Source of the DNA: Pseudomonas sp. TCU-HL1
GTDB taxonomy: Bacteria > Pseudomonadota > Gammaproteobacteria > Pseudomonadales > Pseudomonadaceae
NCBI RefSeq assembly: GCF_001708505.1
Contig: NZ_CP015992.1
Span: 5,580,001-5,644,000, forward strand
Direction of reading: 5' to 3'
DNA: 64,000 nt
Shown here piece by piece: positions 33,522-44,259 of the stretch (its first letter is position 1; every line of letters starts with the position of its first letter). The position numbers and the translations under genes were made by a program. A model generated the notes under the pieces. That model had not been told where the DNA came from. It made no database searches and worked only from the letters and a program-made list of their open reading frames with translations.

Positions 33522-33539
33522 CGCAAGACTTGTGCCAGC
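33522..33539 (-). promoter_or_regulatory. Sigma-54 promoter of the transglutaminase/ATP-grasp operon
   Basis: On the minus strand CTGGCACA-AGTC-TTGCG matches the RpoN consensus with exact -24/-12 spacing (GG at 33536, GC at 33524). Transcription would start near 33512, leaving a 28-base leader containing AGGAGG. A poorer NtrC-like palindrome, AGCACC-N5-GGGGCC, lies at 33567-33583. Confidence 0.7.
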
Positions 33540-33818
33540 TCCCAGCCATGGATTTCAGCCCCTCCAAGCACCGGAACGGGGCCGTCTTCGCACCCGGATG
33601 ACCCGGCCGCACAAAAATGGTTCGCGGCGGGCCGACGGGTGAGGCTCAAGCCTAGCGGCCGAATATGAAGGAGAAGGGAATTCGGGGTGGGCTGGTTAGG
33701 CCGATTGGGTATAAGCGCCTTTCAAAGGCAATGACATCTGTAGATCCTATGCAAAGGCCGCCCGCACGCCGATTCTTAATCCGGGGGATAGAAGGTTTGG
33801 CCCAGAGGAGGAATCGAC

Positions 33819-34964
33819 ATGCGAACGGCCTACGTTGAACAGCATAGTGCGAACGAACCGGTCTTGGCAGTGGCGCTGGAGTTGGCCAGGGCCAGTTGGA
33901 AAGTGGCGCTGAGTGATGCCCGGCGCGCCCCCCGGCTGAAGACAGTCGACGCACCGCAACCCCTGGCGCGCCTGGAGCAGGTGGTGCAAACGATCGCGGA
34001 GACGCGCGCGCTCTGGGCGTTGCCAGCGTCCGCCAGAGTGGTCGTGGTGTATGAAGCGGGCCAGGATGGCTTCTGGCTACAGCGCGCCTTGCAGGCGCGT
34101 GCGCTGGAGGTCCTGGTGATCGATCCAGCGAGCCTGCTGATGGCGCGGCGGAGGCGTCTGGCCAAGACTGACCGGCTGGACGCCTTGCGCCTGGTGGAGG
34201 CCCTGCTGGCCTGGCTGCGTGGCGAGCAGCGGCGTTTTCAGGTGGTGTGCCCGCCCAGCGTCGAGGACGAGGATCGCCGGCACTGGGGGCGCGAGCGCCA
34301 GCAGTTGCAGCGCGAGCTGCAGCAGCACCGCAACCGGATCGAGAAGCTGCTGGCGACGGTGGGCTGCTGGACCCGGCTGGATCGTGCCGGCCGCCAACAA
34401 CTGGCCGAGGGCACGCTGCAGGACTGGGCTGGCCAGGCGCTGGGGGCGGCGCTGCAGGCCCGCCTGCAGCGGGAGCTGCAACGCTGGCAGGAGGCCCGGA
34501 CCCAGCTGCGGCGGCTGGAGCACGAACACGCGCAGCGCTTCGGCACCCGCCAGGCCGAACAAGTGGCGCGACTGAGCCAGTTGCGCGGCATCGGCACCGT
34601 CGGCGCCCGGCAACTGGTACTCGAGCTGTTCTGGCGGCAGTTTCGCAACCGCCGTCAGTTGGGGGCCTGCGTTGGCCTGGTGCCCTCGCCCTACGACAGC
34701 GGCACGCTGCGGGTCGACCAGGGCATCAGCAAGCAGGGTAATCCCCGGGTCCGCGCGCTGCTGGTCGAACAGGCCTGGCTATGGCTGCACTACCAGCCGA
34801 ACAGCGCCCTCAGCCACTGGTTCGCCAAGAAGGCCGGCGGTGATTGCCGTCGCAGTCGACGGGTAGCGATCGTGGCCCTGGCGCGACGCCTGGTGATCGC
34901 CTTGTGGCGCTACCTGGAGCGCGGTGAGCTGCCGGCGGGTGCAACACTGAAAGCCGTGCCCTGA
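33819..34964 (+). CDS. IS110-family transposase (DEDD recombinase)
   Basis: A 381-residue recombinase with the two IS110 domains. The N-terminal RuvC-like DEDD part includes LAVALELARASWKVAL (Glu where most have Asp), VVVYEAGQDGFW and KTDRLDALRLV (residues about 15-130). A long coiled coil runs to about 230. The C-terminal Tnp-IS116/110/902 domain has LSQLRGIGTVGARQLV and the serine-containing GISKQGNPRVRALLVEQAW. A GAGGAGG ribosome-binding site precedes the ATG. Length is normal and no frameshift is visible, so it may be active. Confidence 0.94.
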   Translation: MRTAYVEQHSANEPVLAVALELARASWKVALSDARRAPRLKTVDAPQPLARLEQVVQTIAETRALWALPASARVVVVYEAGQDGFWLQRALQARALEVLVIDPASLLMARRRRLAKTDRLDALRLVEALLAWLRGEQRRFQVVCPPSVEDEDRRHWGRERQQLQRELQQHRNRIEKLLATVGCWTRLDRAGRQQLAEGTLQDWAGQALGAALQARLQRELQRWQEARTQLRRLEHEHAQRFGTRQAEQVARLSQLRGIGTVGARQLVLELFWRQFRNRRQLGACVGLVPSPYDSGTLRVDQGISKQGNPRVRALLVEQAWLWLHYQPNSALSHWFAKKAGGDCRRSRRVAIVALARRLVIALWRYLERGELPAGATLKAVP

Positions 34965-34974
34965 CACCACCACT

Positions 34975-35220
34975 CAGCCAGCGAGCCGCGACGAAAGAGT
35001 TACGCAGTCAACACGCCCGTAATTCGCCCGGGTCATCAGCGCGATGACCGATCTTGTAGAAAGGGTGTGGTGCAAAGGGGTATGCCTGAGCGCAACGCGC
35101 AAGCAGGATCGTGTTGGTCCTCGTGACCAGCGGATAGAAGGTGGTGAGACGCTAGGTCTCACGAGCAGCATGCCCCGCTGCCTTGATGCGTGCCCCAAGT
35201 CATGAATCGGAGGAACAGGC
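34975..35220 (+). ncRNA. Candidate bridge RNA of the IS110/IS1111 element
   Basis: The 3' non-coding part of the IS is rich in hairpins: GGTCATC-agcgc-GATGACC (35031-35049), TGGTC-ctcgt-GACCA around 35114-35130 and GTGAGAC-gctag-GTCTCAC (35144-35162). Immediately before the first hairpin is AATTCGCCC (35021-35029), the exact reverse complement of GGGCGAATT at the right insertion junction (35246-35254). That is the expected feature of a target-binding loop. Extent and transcription are inferred; strand is taken from the transposase. Confidence 0.55.
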
Positions 35221-35245
35221 CTTGACACCGAGATCTTCATAGAAG

Positions 35246-35339
35246 GGGCGAATTCATTCGCCAAGGGGCGCGAAGCGGCCCCTCCGAATCCCCAGGGCAG
35301 ACCTTCGGCCTGCTTGGCGAATGAATTCGCCCCCACAGG
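35246..35339. repeat. Inverted REP pair used as IS target
   Basis: GGGCGAATTCATTCGCC (35246-35262) faces TTGGCGAATGAATTCGCCC (35313-35331), with GGGGCGCG/GCGGCCCC and GCAGACCTTCGGCCTGC hairpins between. The left unit is truncated on its outer side by the IS. Confidence 0.8.
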
Positions 35340-35402
35340 AAAAGCAAAGCCGCCCAGGCTCAGCCGCCTCCGGGCAGGCTGGCAAGGCTGCCCCCCCATA
35401 CG

Positions 35403-35430
35403 AAAACGCCAGCCCGAAGGCTGGCGTTTT
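35403..35430 (-). terminator. Terminator of ygiQ
   Basis: On the minus strand AAAACGCCAGCC-ttcg-GGCTGGCGTTTT has a 12-bp arm capped by a TTCG tetraloop and ends in four T. It lies directly after the ygiQ stop codon. Confidence 0.88.
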
Positions 35431-35432
35431 CA

Positions 35433-37733
<2,301 letters not shown>

Positions 37734-37943
37734 ATTTTTTGACCAGCGGGCTTTTTCACGGGGCGCGGAATATAGCACAAATTTTGAGCAAGTCCGACGC
37801 TGACGCTGGGTTTCTGTTGGGCCAACTGCACGGCTGTAGGAAATCACGTACAGAGTGATCACCGATTCTCCAGATCGCTATACTCCTGCCGACACAAAGA
37901 CCGCCAAGCCGCAGTAGTAAATAACTTACAAGGAGCATGCGCG

Positions 37944-39851
37944 GTGCCACGCCAGACCCCGATCCTTTTCCTGCTCCTGTGCTGGTTGGGTCTCGCCCTG
38001 CCCGCCCAAGCCGCATTCGAGCTGACGCGGCAAAGCAGTGGCGCTTCCCTCAACGGGCATATCGACCTGTTGGAAGATCCGGACGGCAAGCTCGACATCC
38101 AGGACCTGGCCGCCCCCGAGGTGCAACAGCGTTTCGTCCCGGCCAATGAACGCGCCAGCGTCGGACAGAGCCGCAGCGTCTGGTGGGTGAGGGTCGAACT
38201 CAGCCGCAGCAACGACGCCCCGCAGCAGTGGTGGCTGGAGAACTCGGGCATCACCGTCCATCGGGTCAGCCTCTACTTGCCGAACGGCCAGGGAGGCTGG
38301 ACCCGGAAGGAATCCAGCGAGGCCCTGCCCTTTGCCGAGACCCGCGACTATTCCTACCGGCGCATGCTCTTCAAGCTGCCGGAAATCGGTACCCAGCCGC
38401 TGGTCCTGTACTTCCGCAGCTATGACCCGGCGGGCAATTCCTTCCCCCTGAAGGTCTGGCAGCTGGATGACCTGAAGGAGTTGAAGGCTTCGGAAAACCT
38501 TGGCTTCGGTCTGGTTTACGGGGTGATTCTGGCGCTCTTCCTCTACAACCTGTTCATCCTCGCGGCGCTCCGCGATCCCGCCTACCTCTGGTATGTGCTG
38601 GCAACCGCCTCGGCCCTGGTGTTCATCCTCAGCATGAGCGGCCACGGCTTCCAGTACTTCTGGCCGGACGCCGCGGTGCCCTTGTGGCTGGACCGCATCA
38701 CCCTGCCGGCGCTCTGGGGCATTTTCGTGATGCGTTTCACCCAGGAGCTGCTGTACACCCGGCGGGGATTGCGCTGGGCTGATCGCCTGTTCAACGTTGC
38801 CTGCGTGCTCTACGCCGTCGCCATTCTGATCAACCTCTTCGGCTACCGCGCCGAGGGTGCCATCCTGATCGCCATCACGCCCATAGTGACCGTGCCCACC
38901 GCTCTGATCAGCGCAGTGATCCGCTGGCGCCAGGGCTTCATCCCGGCGCGCTTCTACCTGATCGGTTACGGCACCGTGCTGATCAGCACTGCAGTGCTGG
39001 TTATGCGCGCCGCCGGCATCATCCAGCCGATCAATTTCACCGCCTACATGTTCCCCATTGCCGTTGCCGCCGAGTCCATTCTCTTCTCCTTCGCCCTTGC
39101 CTACCGCATCCAGATGCTCAAGCAGGAAAAGGCCGTGGCCGTGGAACAGGCCGACCGCGAGAAGGCCGCGCGCCTGGCGCAGATGCAGGCCAGCGCCGAC
39201 GAACTGCAGGCCGCCGTCACCACCCGCACTGCCGAGCTGGCCGCCGCCAACCAGCGCCTCAGCGAGCGCGAGCGGGCCTTGCAGCACGCCGCCTTCCACG
39301 ACTCCCTGACCGAGTTGCCGAACCGCCGCTACCTGATCGAGCGCACCGAGTCGGCCCTGGCCAACGCCAAGCGCCACGAGGAAGCCCTGGCGCTGATGCT
39401 CATCGATCTCGACCATTTCAAGCCGATCAACGACCGCTTCGGCCACGACGCAGGCGACGAGATGCTGCGCACGATCGGCCAGCGCCTGCGCGAGCACGTG
39501 CGCGGTGGCGACGCGGTAGCGCGCCTGGGCGGTGACGAATTCGCCGTGCTGATCGGCGGGCCGGACGCCGAAACCCAGGCCCGCGAACTTGCCCAGCGCC
39601 TGCTGGAGGAACTGGCCGCCCCCATGTGCTACGGCGCGGAAAAGCTATCGGTCAGTATCAGCATCGGCATCGCCCTGTTCCCACAGCACGCCCGGCACTT
39701 CGCCGGGCTCTACCAGACCGCCGACCGGGCCTTGTACAAGGTCAAGACCCGCGGCCGCTCGGGTGTTGTGGTGTTCGGCGAGGATGGAGAGATATCCGAA
39801 GAAACCAGCCTGCAGCTGGATGTGCTGAAGATTCGCAGCGGGTTGTTGTAG
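37944..39851 (+). CDS. nicD: Membrane diguanylate cyclase with 7TMR-DISM sensor (NicD-like)
   Basis: A 635-residue protein: signal peptide (ends LPAQA), periplasmic 7TMR-DISM extracellular domain 2 (residues about 25-175), seven transmembrane helices (about 185-385), a coiled-coil linker (about 390-450) and a GGDEF domain. The active-site motif is intact (RLGGDEFAVL), and RGGD five residues upstream forms the inhibitory I-site. The neighbourhood (before alr and dnaB) and architecture match P. aeruginosa NicD, a nutrient-sensing cyclase that triggers biofilm dispersal. The GTG start at 37944 has AAGGAG at an eight-base distance. Confidence 0.92.
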   Translation: MPRQTPILFLLLCWLGLALPAQAAFELTRQSSGASLNGHIDLLEDPDGKLDIQDLAAPEVQQRFVPANERASVGQSRSVWWVRVELSRSNDAPQQWWLENSGITVHRVSLYLPNGQGGWTRKESSEALPFAETRDYSYRRMLFKLPEIGTQPLVLYFRSYDPAGNSFPLKVWQLDDLKELKASENLGFGLVYGVILALFLYNLFILAALRDPAYLWYVLATASALVFILSMSGHGFQYFWPDAAVPLWLDRITLPALWGIFVMRFTQELLYTRRGLRWADRLFNVACVLYAVAILINLFGYRAEGAILIAITPIVTVPTALISAVIRWRQGFIPARFYLIGYGTVLISTAVLVMRAAGIIQPINFTAYMFPIAVAAESILFSFALAYRIQMLKQEKAVAVEQADREKAARLAQMQASADELQAAVTTRTAELAAANQRLSERERALQHAAFHDSLTELPNRRYLIERTESALANAKRHEEALALMLIDLDHFKPINDRFGHDAGDEMLRTIGQRLREHVRGGDAVARLGGDEFAVLIGGPDAETQARELAQRLLEELAAPMCYGAEKLSVSISIGIALFPQHARHFAGLYQTADRALYKVKTRGRSGVVVFGEDGEISEETSLQLDVLKIRSGLL

Positions 39852-39942
39852 GGGCGCCGCCTTGCGGCTGTTTCGCGAGTAAAGTTCCACACCCCACGGG
39901 GCTGCTACGCAGCCCTTCGCGAATGAATTCGCTCCCACAGGG
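39851..39942. repeat. REP-rich terminator region between nicD and alr
   Basis: Contains a TTTCGCGAGTAAAG half-unit at 39870-39883, a GGGCTGC-tac-GCAGCCC hairpin (39899-39915) and a full REP TTCGCGAATGAATTCGCTCC (39916-39935). It separates two convergent genes and probably ends both transcripts. Confidence 0.75.
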
Positions 39943-39947
39943 TGGGA

Positions 39948-41024
39948 TCAGGCCAGGTAGCGGCGCGGTACCCGGGCGGTGACCTTGGTCAGCAATTCGT
40001 AGCCGATGGTGCCGCAGGCCAGGGCCAGCTCATCCACTGGAAGCTGCTTGCCCCAGAGCTCGACCGAATCACCCACGCGGGCATCCGGCAGGTCGCTGAG
40101 ATCCACCGCCAGCATGTCCATGGACACCCGGCCCACCAGCGGCACGCGACGGCCATTGACTACCACCGGCGTGCCGCTCGGAGCGTGGCGCGGGTAGCCG
40201 TCGGCGTAGCCGCAGCTGACCGTGCCGATGCGCGACGGCCGGGTGGCCTCCCAGGTAGCGCCATAGCCCACCGTTTCCCCTTCCGCGATTTCGCGCACGG
40301 CGATCAGTTGAGCGCTGAGGCTCATGGCTGGCCGGAGGCCCAGTTCGGCGGCGCTGAGATCGGCGAAGGGCGAGGCGCCGTAGAGCATGATGCCCGGGCG
40401 CAGCCAATCCATGTGGGAGGCCGGTATAGTGAGGATTGCAGCGGAATTGGCCAGGCTGCGCTCATCGAAGTCGAGGTTCAGCAGGTCGAGGAAACACTCC
40501 AGCTGAACCTCATTGAGGCTGTGACCACGCAGGTCGGCGCAGGCGAAATGGCTGATCAGATTGAGTTGGGCCACCTGGGCGGCGGCGCGCAAGCGGCCGT
40601 GCCAGTAACGCACTTCATCCGGGGTGAAGCCAAGCCGGTGCATGCCGGAATCCAGCTTCAGCCAGACATTCAGCGGCCGCAGCAGACCGGCAGCGAGCAG
40701 CGCCTCAGCCTGCTCCTCTCCCTGAACCACCAGGTCCAGGCCGAGCTGGGCGGCCAGTTGATACTCAGCCGCTTCGAAGCAGCCTTCCAGCAGCAGTATT
40801 CGCGCCTGGTCGTCCAGCGCACGCACTTCGGCGGCTTCCTCCAGGCAGGCCACCGCGAAACCATCGGCCTCGCCACGCAGGCTGGCGACGACCTCGCGCA
40901 CACCATGGCCATAGGCATTGGCCTTGACCACCGCAAAGGCCTGGCGGCCGGGCGCGCAGCGCTTGGCGAGGGCGTAGTTGTGGCGGATGGCGGAGAGGTC
41001 GACGGCGGCGATCAGCGGGCGCAT
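39948..41024 (-). CDS. alr: Alanine racemase, biosynthetic
   Basis: A 358-residue PLP enzyme supplying D-alanine for peptidoglycan. Lys34 in VVKANAYGHG is the PLP Schiff-base lysine; the second catalytic residue is the Tyr of SCGYADGYPR near residue 254. Fold-type III barrel at the N terminus and beta domain at the C terminus are of normal length. It lies 72 bases after dnaB, as in other pseudomonads. Confidence 0.97.
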   Translation of the reverse strand: MRPLIAAVDLSAIRHNYALAKRCAPGRQAFAVVKANAYGHGVREVVASLRGEADGFAVACLEEAAEVRALDDQARILLLEGCFEAAEYQLAAQLGLDLVVQGEEQAEALLAAGLLRPLNVWLKLDSGMHRLGFTPDEVRYWHGRLRAAAQVAQLNLISHFACADLRGHSLNEVQLECFLDLLNLDFDERSLANSAAILTIPASHMDWLRPGIMLYGASPFADLSAAELGLRPAMSLSAQLIAVREIAEGETVGYGATWEATRPSRIGTVSCGYADGYPRHAPSGTPVVVNGRRVPLVGRVSMDMLAVDLSDLPDARVGDSVELWGKQLPVDELALACGTIGYELLTKVTARVPRRYLA

Positions 41025-41095
41025 TGCGGCGTGCTCATGAACGAAAACGGGCGCCCATCATACCGCCTGGACACCCGTGTTCATTGATCTGAAGC

Positions 41096-42490
41096 TTACT
41101 CGTCGTCGAACTGGTAGGCGCCCGGCGCGAGGTTCTCGAAGCGCGAGTATTTGCCGAGGAAGGCCAACCGCGCGGTACCCAGCGGACCGTTACGCTGCTT
41201 GCCGATAATGATTTCAGCCACGCCCTTGAACTCGGTCTCGGGGTGGTAAACCTCGTCGCGGTACACGAACAGGATGATGTCGGCGTCCTGCTCGATCGCT
41301 CCTGATTCGCGCAGGTCGGAGTTGATCGGGCGTTTGTTCGGACGCTGTTCGAGTCCCCGGTTCAACTGGGACAAGGCGATAACCGGGCAGTTGAACTCCT
41401 TGGCCAGGGCCTTGAGCGAGCGCGAGATCTCGGAGATTTCGTTCACCCGGCTGTCGCCGCTGGAACCGGGAATCTGCATCAGCTGCAGGTAGTCGACCAT
41501 GATCAGGCCGATCTCGCCGTGCTCGCGGGCCAGGCGGCGGGTGCGGGCACGCATCTCGGAAGGGGAAATGCCTGCAGTATCGTCGATGAACAGCTTGCGG
41601 TCGTTGAGCAGGTTGACTGCGGAAGTCAGGCGCGGCCAATCGTCGTCGTCCAGGCGGCCGGCACGGACCTTGGTCTGGTCAATGCGGCCAAGGGACGCGA
41701 GCATACGAATCACGATGGACTCGGAGGGCATCTCCAGGGAATACACCAGGATCGCCTTATCACTGCGCATCAAGGCGTTTTCCACCAGGTTCATGGCGAA
41801 GGTGGTCTTACCCATGGATGGACGGCCGGCGACGATGATCATGTCCGCCGGCTGCAGGCCGCTGGTCAGGTTGTCCAGGTCGTTGAAGCCGGTGGACAGG
41901 CCGGTGATGGCGTCGCCGTTGTTGAACAGCTCGTCGATGCGGTCGATGGCCTTGACCAGAATGTCATTGATGCCGACCGGGCCGCCGGTCTTGGGCCGCG
42001 CCTCGGCGATCTGGAAGATCAGTCGCTCGGCTTCGTCGAGGATCTCTTCGCCGGTCCGCCCCTGGGGCGAATAGGCGCTATCGGCAATCTCGGTGCTGAT
42101 CCCGATCAGCTGGCGCAGTGTGGCGCGCTCGCGAATGATCTGGGCATAGGCCTTGATGTTGGCTACCGACGGGGTGTTCTTCGCCAGTTCGCCGAGATAA
42201 GCCAGGCCGCCGACTTGTGACAGTTGGCCTTCCTTGTCCAGCTGTTCGGACAGGGTGACCACGTCGAACGGCATGTTGCGCTCGGCCAGCTTGAAGATGG
42301 CGCGGAAGATCAGCCGATGATCATGGCGATAGAAGTCGCCGTCGGACACCTGGTCGAGCACGCGCTCCCAGGCATTGTTGTCCAGCATCAGGCCCCCGAG
42401 GACGGCCTGCTCGGCCTCGATGGAGTGCGGAGGCACCTTGAGGGCAGCGGTTTGCAGGTCGAACTGTTCCGGGGCGGTGATATCGTTCAT
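41096..42490 (-). CDS. dnaB: Replicative DNA helicase DnaB
   Basis: A 464-residue hexameric 5'-3' helicase with the primase-interacting N-terminal domain (residues about 22-125) and RecA-like C-terminal domain: Walker A GRPSMGKTT at 222-230, Walker B LIMVDYLQLM near 326 and the arginine-finger region near 425. The ATG at 42490 (MNDITAPEQF) was chosen over an upstream in-frame start. A very stable hairpin lies 29 bases upstream, between rplI and dnaB. No intein is present. Confidence 0.98.
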   Translation of the reverse strand: MNDITAPEQFDLQTAALKVPPHSIEAEQAVLGGLMLDNNAWERVLDQVSDGDFYRHDHRLIFRAIFKLAERNMPFDVVTLSEQLDKEGQLSQVGGLAYLGELAKNTPSVANIKAYAQIIRERATLRQLIGISTEIADSAYSPQGRTGEEILDEAERLIFQIAEARPKTGGPVGINDILVKAIDRIDELFNNGDAITGLSTGFNDLDNLTSGLQPADMIIVAGRPSMGKTTFAMNLVENALMRSDKAILVYSLEMPSESIVIRMLASLGRIDQTKVRAGRLDDDDWPRLTSAVNLLNDRKLFIDDTAGISPSEMRARTRRLAREHGEIGLIMVDYLQLMQIPGSSGDSRVNEISEISRSLKALAKEFNCPVIALSQLNRGLEQRPNKRPINSDLRESGAIEQDADIILFVYRDEVYHPETEFKGVAEIIIGKQRNGPLGTARLAFLGKYSRFENLAPGAYQFDDE

Positions 42491-42518
42491 GGGCTCGGAA
42501 AATTCTAGGGCTGGAAAG

Positions 42519-42560
42519 ACATCGGGCACGTCATCGCTTTCGCAATGACGTGCCCGATGT
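42519..42560 (-). terminator. 19-bp hairpin with GAAA tetraloop upstream of dnaB
   Basis: ACATCGGGCACGTCAT and its exact reverse complement (16 bp perfect, extended by three further pairs, one of them G-T) enclose a GAAA loop on the minus strand. After the stem come CTTTCC and then an AATTTTCC tract. It could be a partial terminator after rplI, an RNase processing site, or both, setting dnaB expression relative to the ribosomal proteins. Confidence 0.6.
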
Positions 42561-42602
42561 TAGCGGGCCGACACCTAAGTGCAAGCCCACTCGACGGCGT
42601 GC

Positions 42603-43049
42603 TTAGCCGGCAACCACGATCAGCTTGACCGCAGCTTCGACGTCGGTGTGCAGGTGCAGTGCAACGTCGTACTCGCCAACTTGGCGAATGGTGCCGTTCG
42701 GCAGGCGGACTTCAGCCTTGGCAACCGGAACGCCAGCGGCGGTCAGGGCGTCAGCGATGTCGTGGGTGCCGATGGAACCGAACAGCTTGCCTTCGTCGCC
42801 GGCGCTGGCAGTGATGGTCACTTCCAGTTCGGACAGCTGGGCAGCGCGGGTTTCGGCAGCAGCCTTCTTGTCGGCAGCCTGCTTTTCCAGCTCAGCGCGG
42901 CGAGCTTCGAACGCAGCAACGTTCTCGGCGGTAGCAGCGGTGGCCTTGCCTTTCGGCAGCAGGAAGTTACGGCCGTAACCGGCCTTTACGTTCACCTTGT
43001 CGCCCAGGTTGCCCAGGTTGGCGATTTTTTCCAGCAGGATGACTTCCAT
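42603..43049 (-). CDS. rplI: 50S ribosomal protein bL9
   Basis: 148 residues, the normal length. The N-terminal 23S rRNA-binding domain starts MEVILLEKIANLGNLGDKV with the conserved GYGRNFLLPKGKA, then the long connecting helix rich in Ala/Glu/Lys (about 42-75) and the C-terminal domain. Part of the rpsF-rpsR-DUF2232-rplI-dnaB gene order. Confidence 0.98.
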   Translation of the reverse strand: MEVILLEKIANLGNLGDKVNVKAGYGRNFLLPKGKATAATAENVAAFEARRAELEKQAADKKAAAETRAAQLSELEVTITASAGDEGKLFGSIGTHDIADALTAAGVPVAKAEVRLPNGTIRQVGEYDVALHLHTDVEAAVKLIVVAG

Positions 43050-43070
43050 TTGGGTCTTACCTCTTAACTT

Positions 43071-43964
43071 TTAACCTTCACCGTTCGCGGGACCGGCGCC
43101 ATTCTTGCGCGCCTGGCGACCGCGAAAATCAATCAGACTGTCGACGATGGCCAAAACCACCAGCAACGGATAGACCAATTGCATGAACAGCAACAGCGAC
43201 ACGTACAGCCCCACCAGCCAGAAACCGGCCAGACCGCCCTGCTTCGCCAGCCCGTGCACCAGGGCCAGGCCAGCGAATGCCAGCGGTACACTGCAGATTG
43301 GCGTCAGCATCGCCAGCTCCAGACCCAGGTTCGGGCCCAGCAGCATGGCGGCCAACAGGCCGAAAGCCAGTGCCGGCGGGAGTCTCAGCGAGCGGAACTC
43401 ACTGCCGAAACCACCAGGGTTGTACAAGGCTGCCTGCCAGTAGCGGCCGAGCATCAGGCTCAACACGCTGACCAGCTGCAACAGCGACGCGATCAGGCCG
43501 GTCAGGACCGGCGCGATCATGGCACCCAGGCGCGCTCGCTCGTCTTCCGCCAACTGCGAATAGACGCCACCCATCACCTGCGGCATGAGTTTCTGCAACT
43601 CACCCGCCATGGCTGTTATGGGTTCGCGGAACACCGCACCCAGCACCAGGCCATAAAGCAGGCCAAGCGCCACACTGATCATCAGCACCCGCGTCCAGGA
43701 CACGCTGGAACGCAGTACCAGGGCCAATCCCAGCGCACCGACCAGCACCATCAGAGTGCGCGGCTCGCCGAAGTACCACCAGCCAAGGGCCGGCAGCAGA
43801 GCCCAGGCAATAATGCCGAGAGCATCGTTCACACCACGCCGCAGCAGCACCAGGCTACCCGCGGCTGCGCTCAGCCAGAACATCAGGGGCAGGGCCGCCG
43901 CACCCGCCACCACAAGGGTGGCCTGCACACGACCGCGCATGATGAATTCCGCCAGAGCGCGCAT
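43071..43964 (-). CDS. DUF2232 (YybS-like) multi-pass membrane protein
   Basis: This 297-residue inner-membrane protein has about eight hydrophobic helices, a Gly/Leu-rich sequence and a charged C-terminal tail (DFRGRQARKNGAGPANGEG). Members of this family are regularly encoded between rpsR and rplI in pseudomonads. Function is unknown; the B. subtilis relative YybS also lies near rplI and dnaB. Spacing is only 21 bases to rplI, so it is in the ribosomal-protein operon. Confidence 0.88.
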   Translation of the reverse strand: MRALAEFIMRGRVQATLVVAGAAALPLMFWLSAAAGSLVLLRRGVNDALGIIAWALLPALGWWYFGEPRTLMVLVGALGLALVLRSSVSWTRVLMISVALGLLYGLVLGAVFREPITAMAGELQKLMPQVMGGVYSQLAEDERARLGAMIAPVLTGLIASLLQLVSVLSLMLGRYWQAALYNPGGFGSEFRSLRLPPALAFGLLAAMLLGPNLGLELAMLTPICSVPLAFAGLALVHGLAKQGGLAGFWLVGLYVSLLLFMQLVYPLLVVLAIVDSLIDFRGRQARKNGAGPANGEG

Positions 43965-44000
43965 TGCGATCTATCCCTTACCTAGGTCGACCGACCGAGA

Positions 44001-44231
44001 TCAACGGCCGTGGCTGTCGGTGTAGGGCAGCAGGGCCAGGTAGCGGGCGCGCTTGATAGCGGTAGCCAGCTGACGCTGATACTTGGCTTTGGTGCCGGTG
44101 ATACGGCTCGGAACGATCTTGCCGGTTTCGGAGACGTATGCCTTCAGGGTGTTGAGATCCTTGAAGTCGATCTCTTTCACGCCTTCAGCGGTGAAACGGC
44201 AGAACTTACGACGACGGAAGAAACGTGCCAT
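44001..44231 (-). CDS. rpsR: 30S ribosomal protein bS18
   Basis: 76 residues, with the diagnostic FFRRRKFCRFTAEG start and the RITGTKAKYQRQLATAIKRARYLALLPY core. It pairs with bS6 on the platform of the small subunit. One Cys is present (CRF), so this is not a zinc-ribbon form with several cysteines. Spacing from rpsF is 28 bases. Confidence 0.98.
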   Translation of the reverse strand: MARFFRRRKFCRFTAEGVKEIDFKDLNTLKAYVSETGKIVPSRITGTKAKYQRQLATAIKRARYLALLPYTDSHGR

Positions 44232-44259
44232 GAACTTGGCTCCTCAATAGGTCCGTGGA

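Larger units (their letters stand above)
33744..35244 (+). mobile_element. IS110-family insertion sequence, IS1111-like, inserted in a REP
   Basis: The element of about 1.5 kb is bounded on the left after CTGTAG (33738-33743) and on the right before GGGGCGAATTC (35245). Joining those flanks rebuilds a REP, CTGTAG plus GGGCGAATTCATTCGCC, so the target was a REP. Imperfect subterminal inverted repeats are visible: TCCTATGCAA at 33745-33754 and CTTCATAGAA at 35235-35244 (reverse complement TTCTATGAAG). The transposase is followed by about 280 non-coding bases and preceded by only about 75, the pattern of IS1111-type members, whose guide RNA lies 3' of the gene. Exact ends are uncertain by a few bases. 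Confidence 0.8.

Noticed and set aside
31720..33642. Open frame of 640 codons on the plus strand
   Set aside because: Antisense shadow of the DUF2126 gene, which has clear family motifs, a ribosome-binding site and a promoter on the opposite strand.
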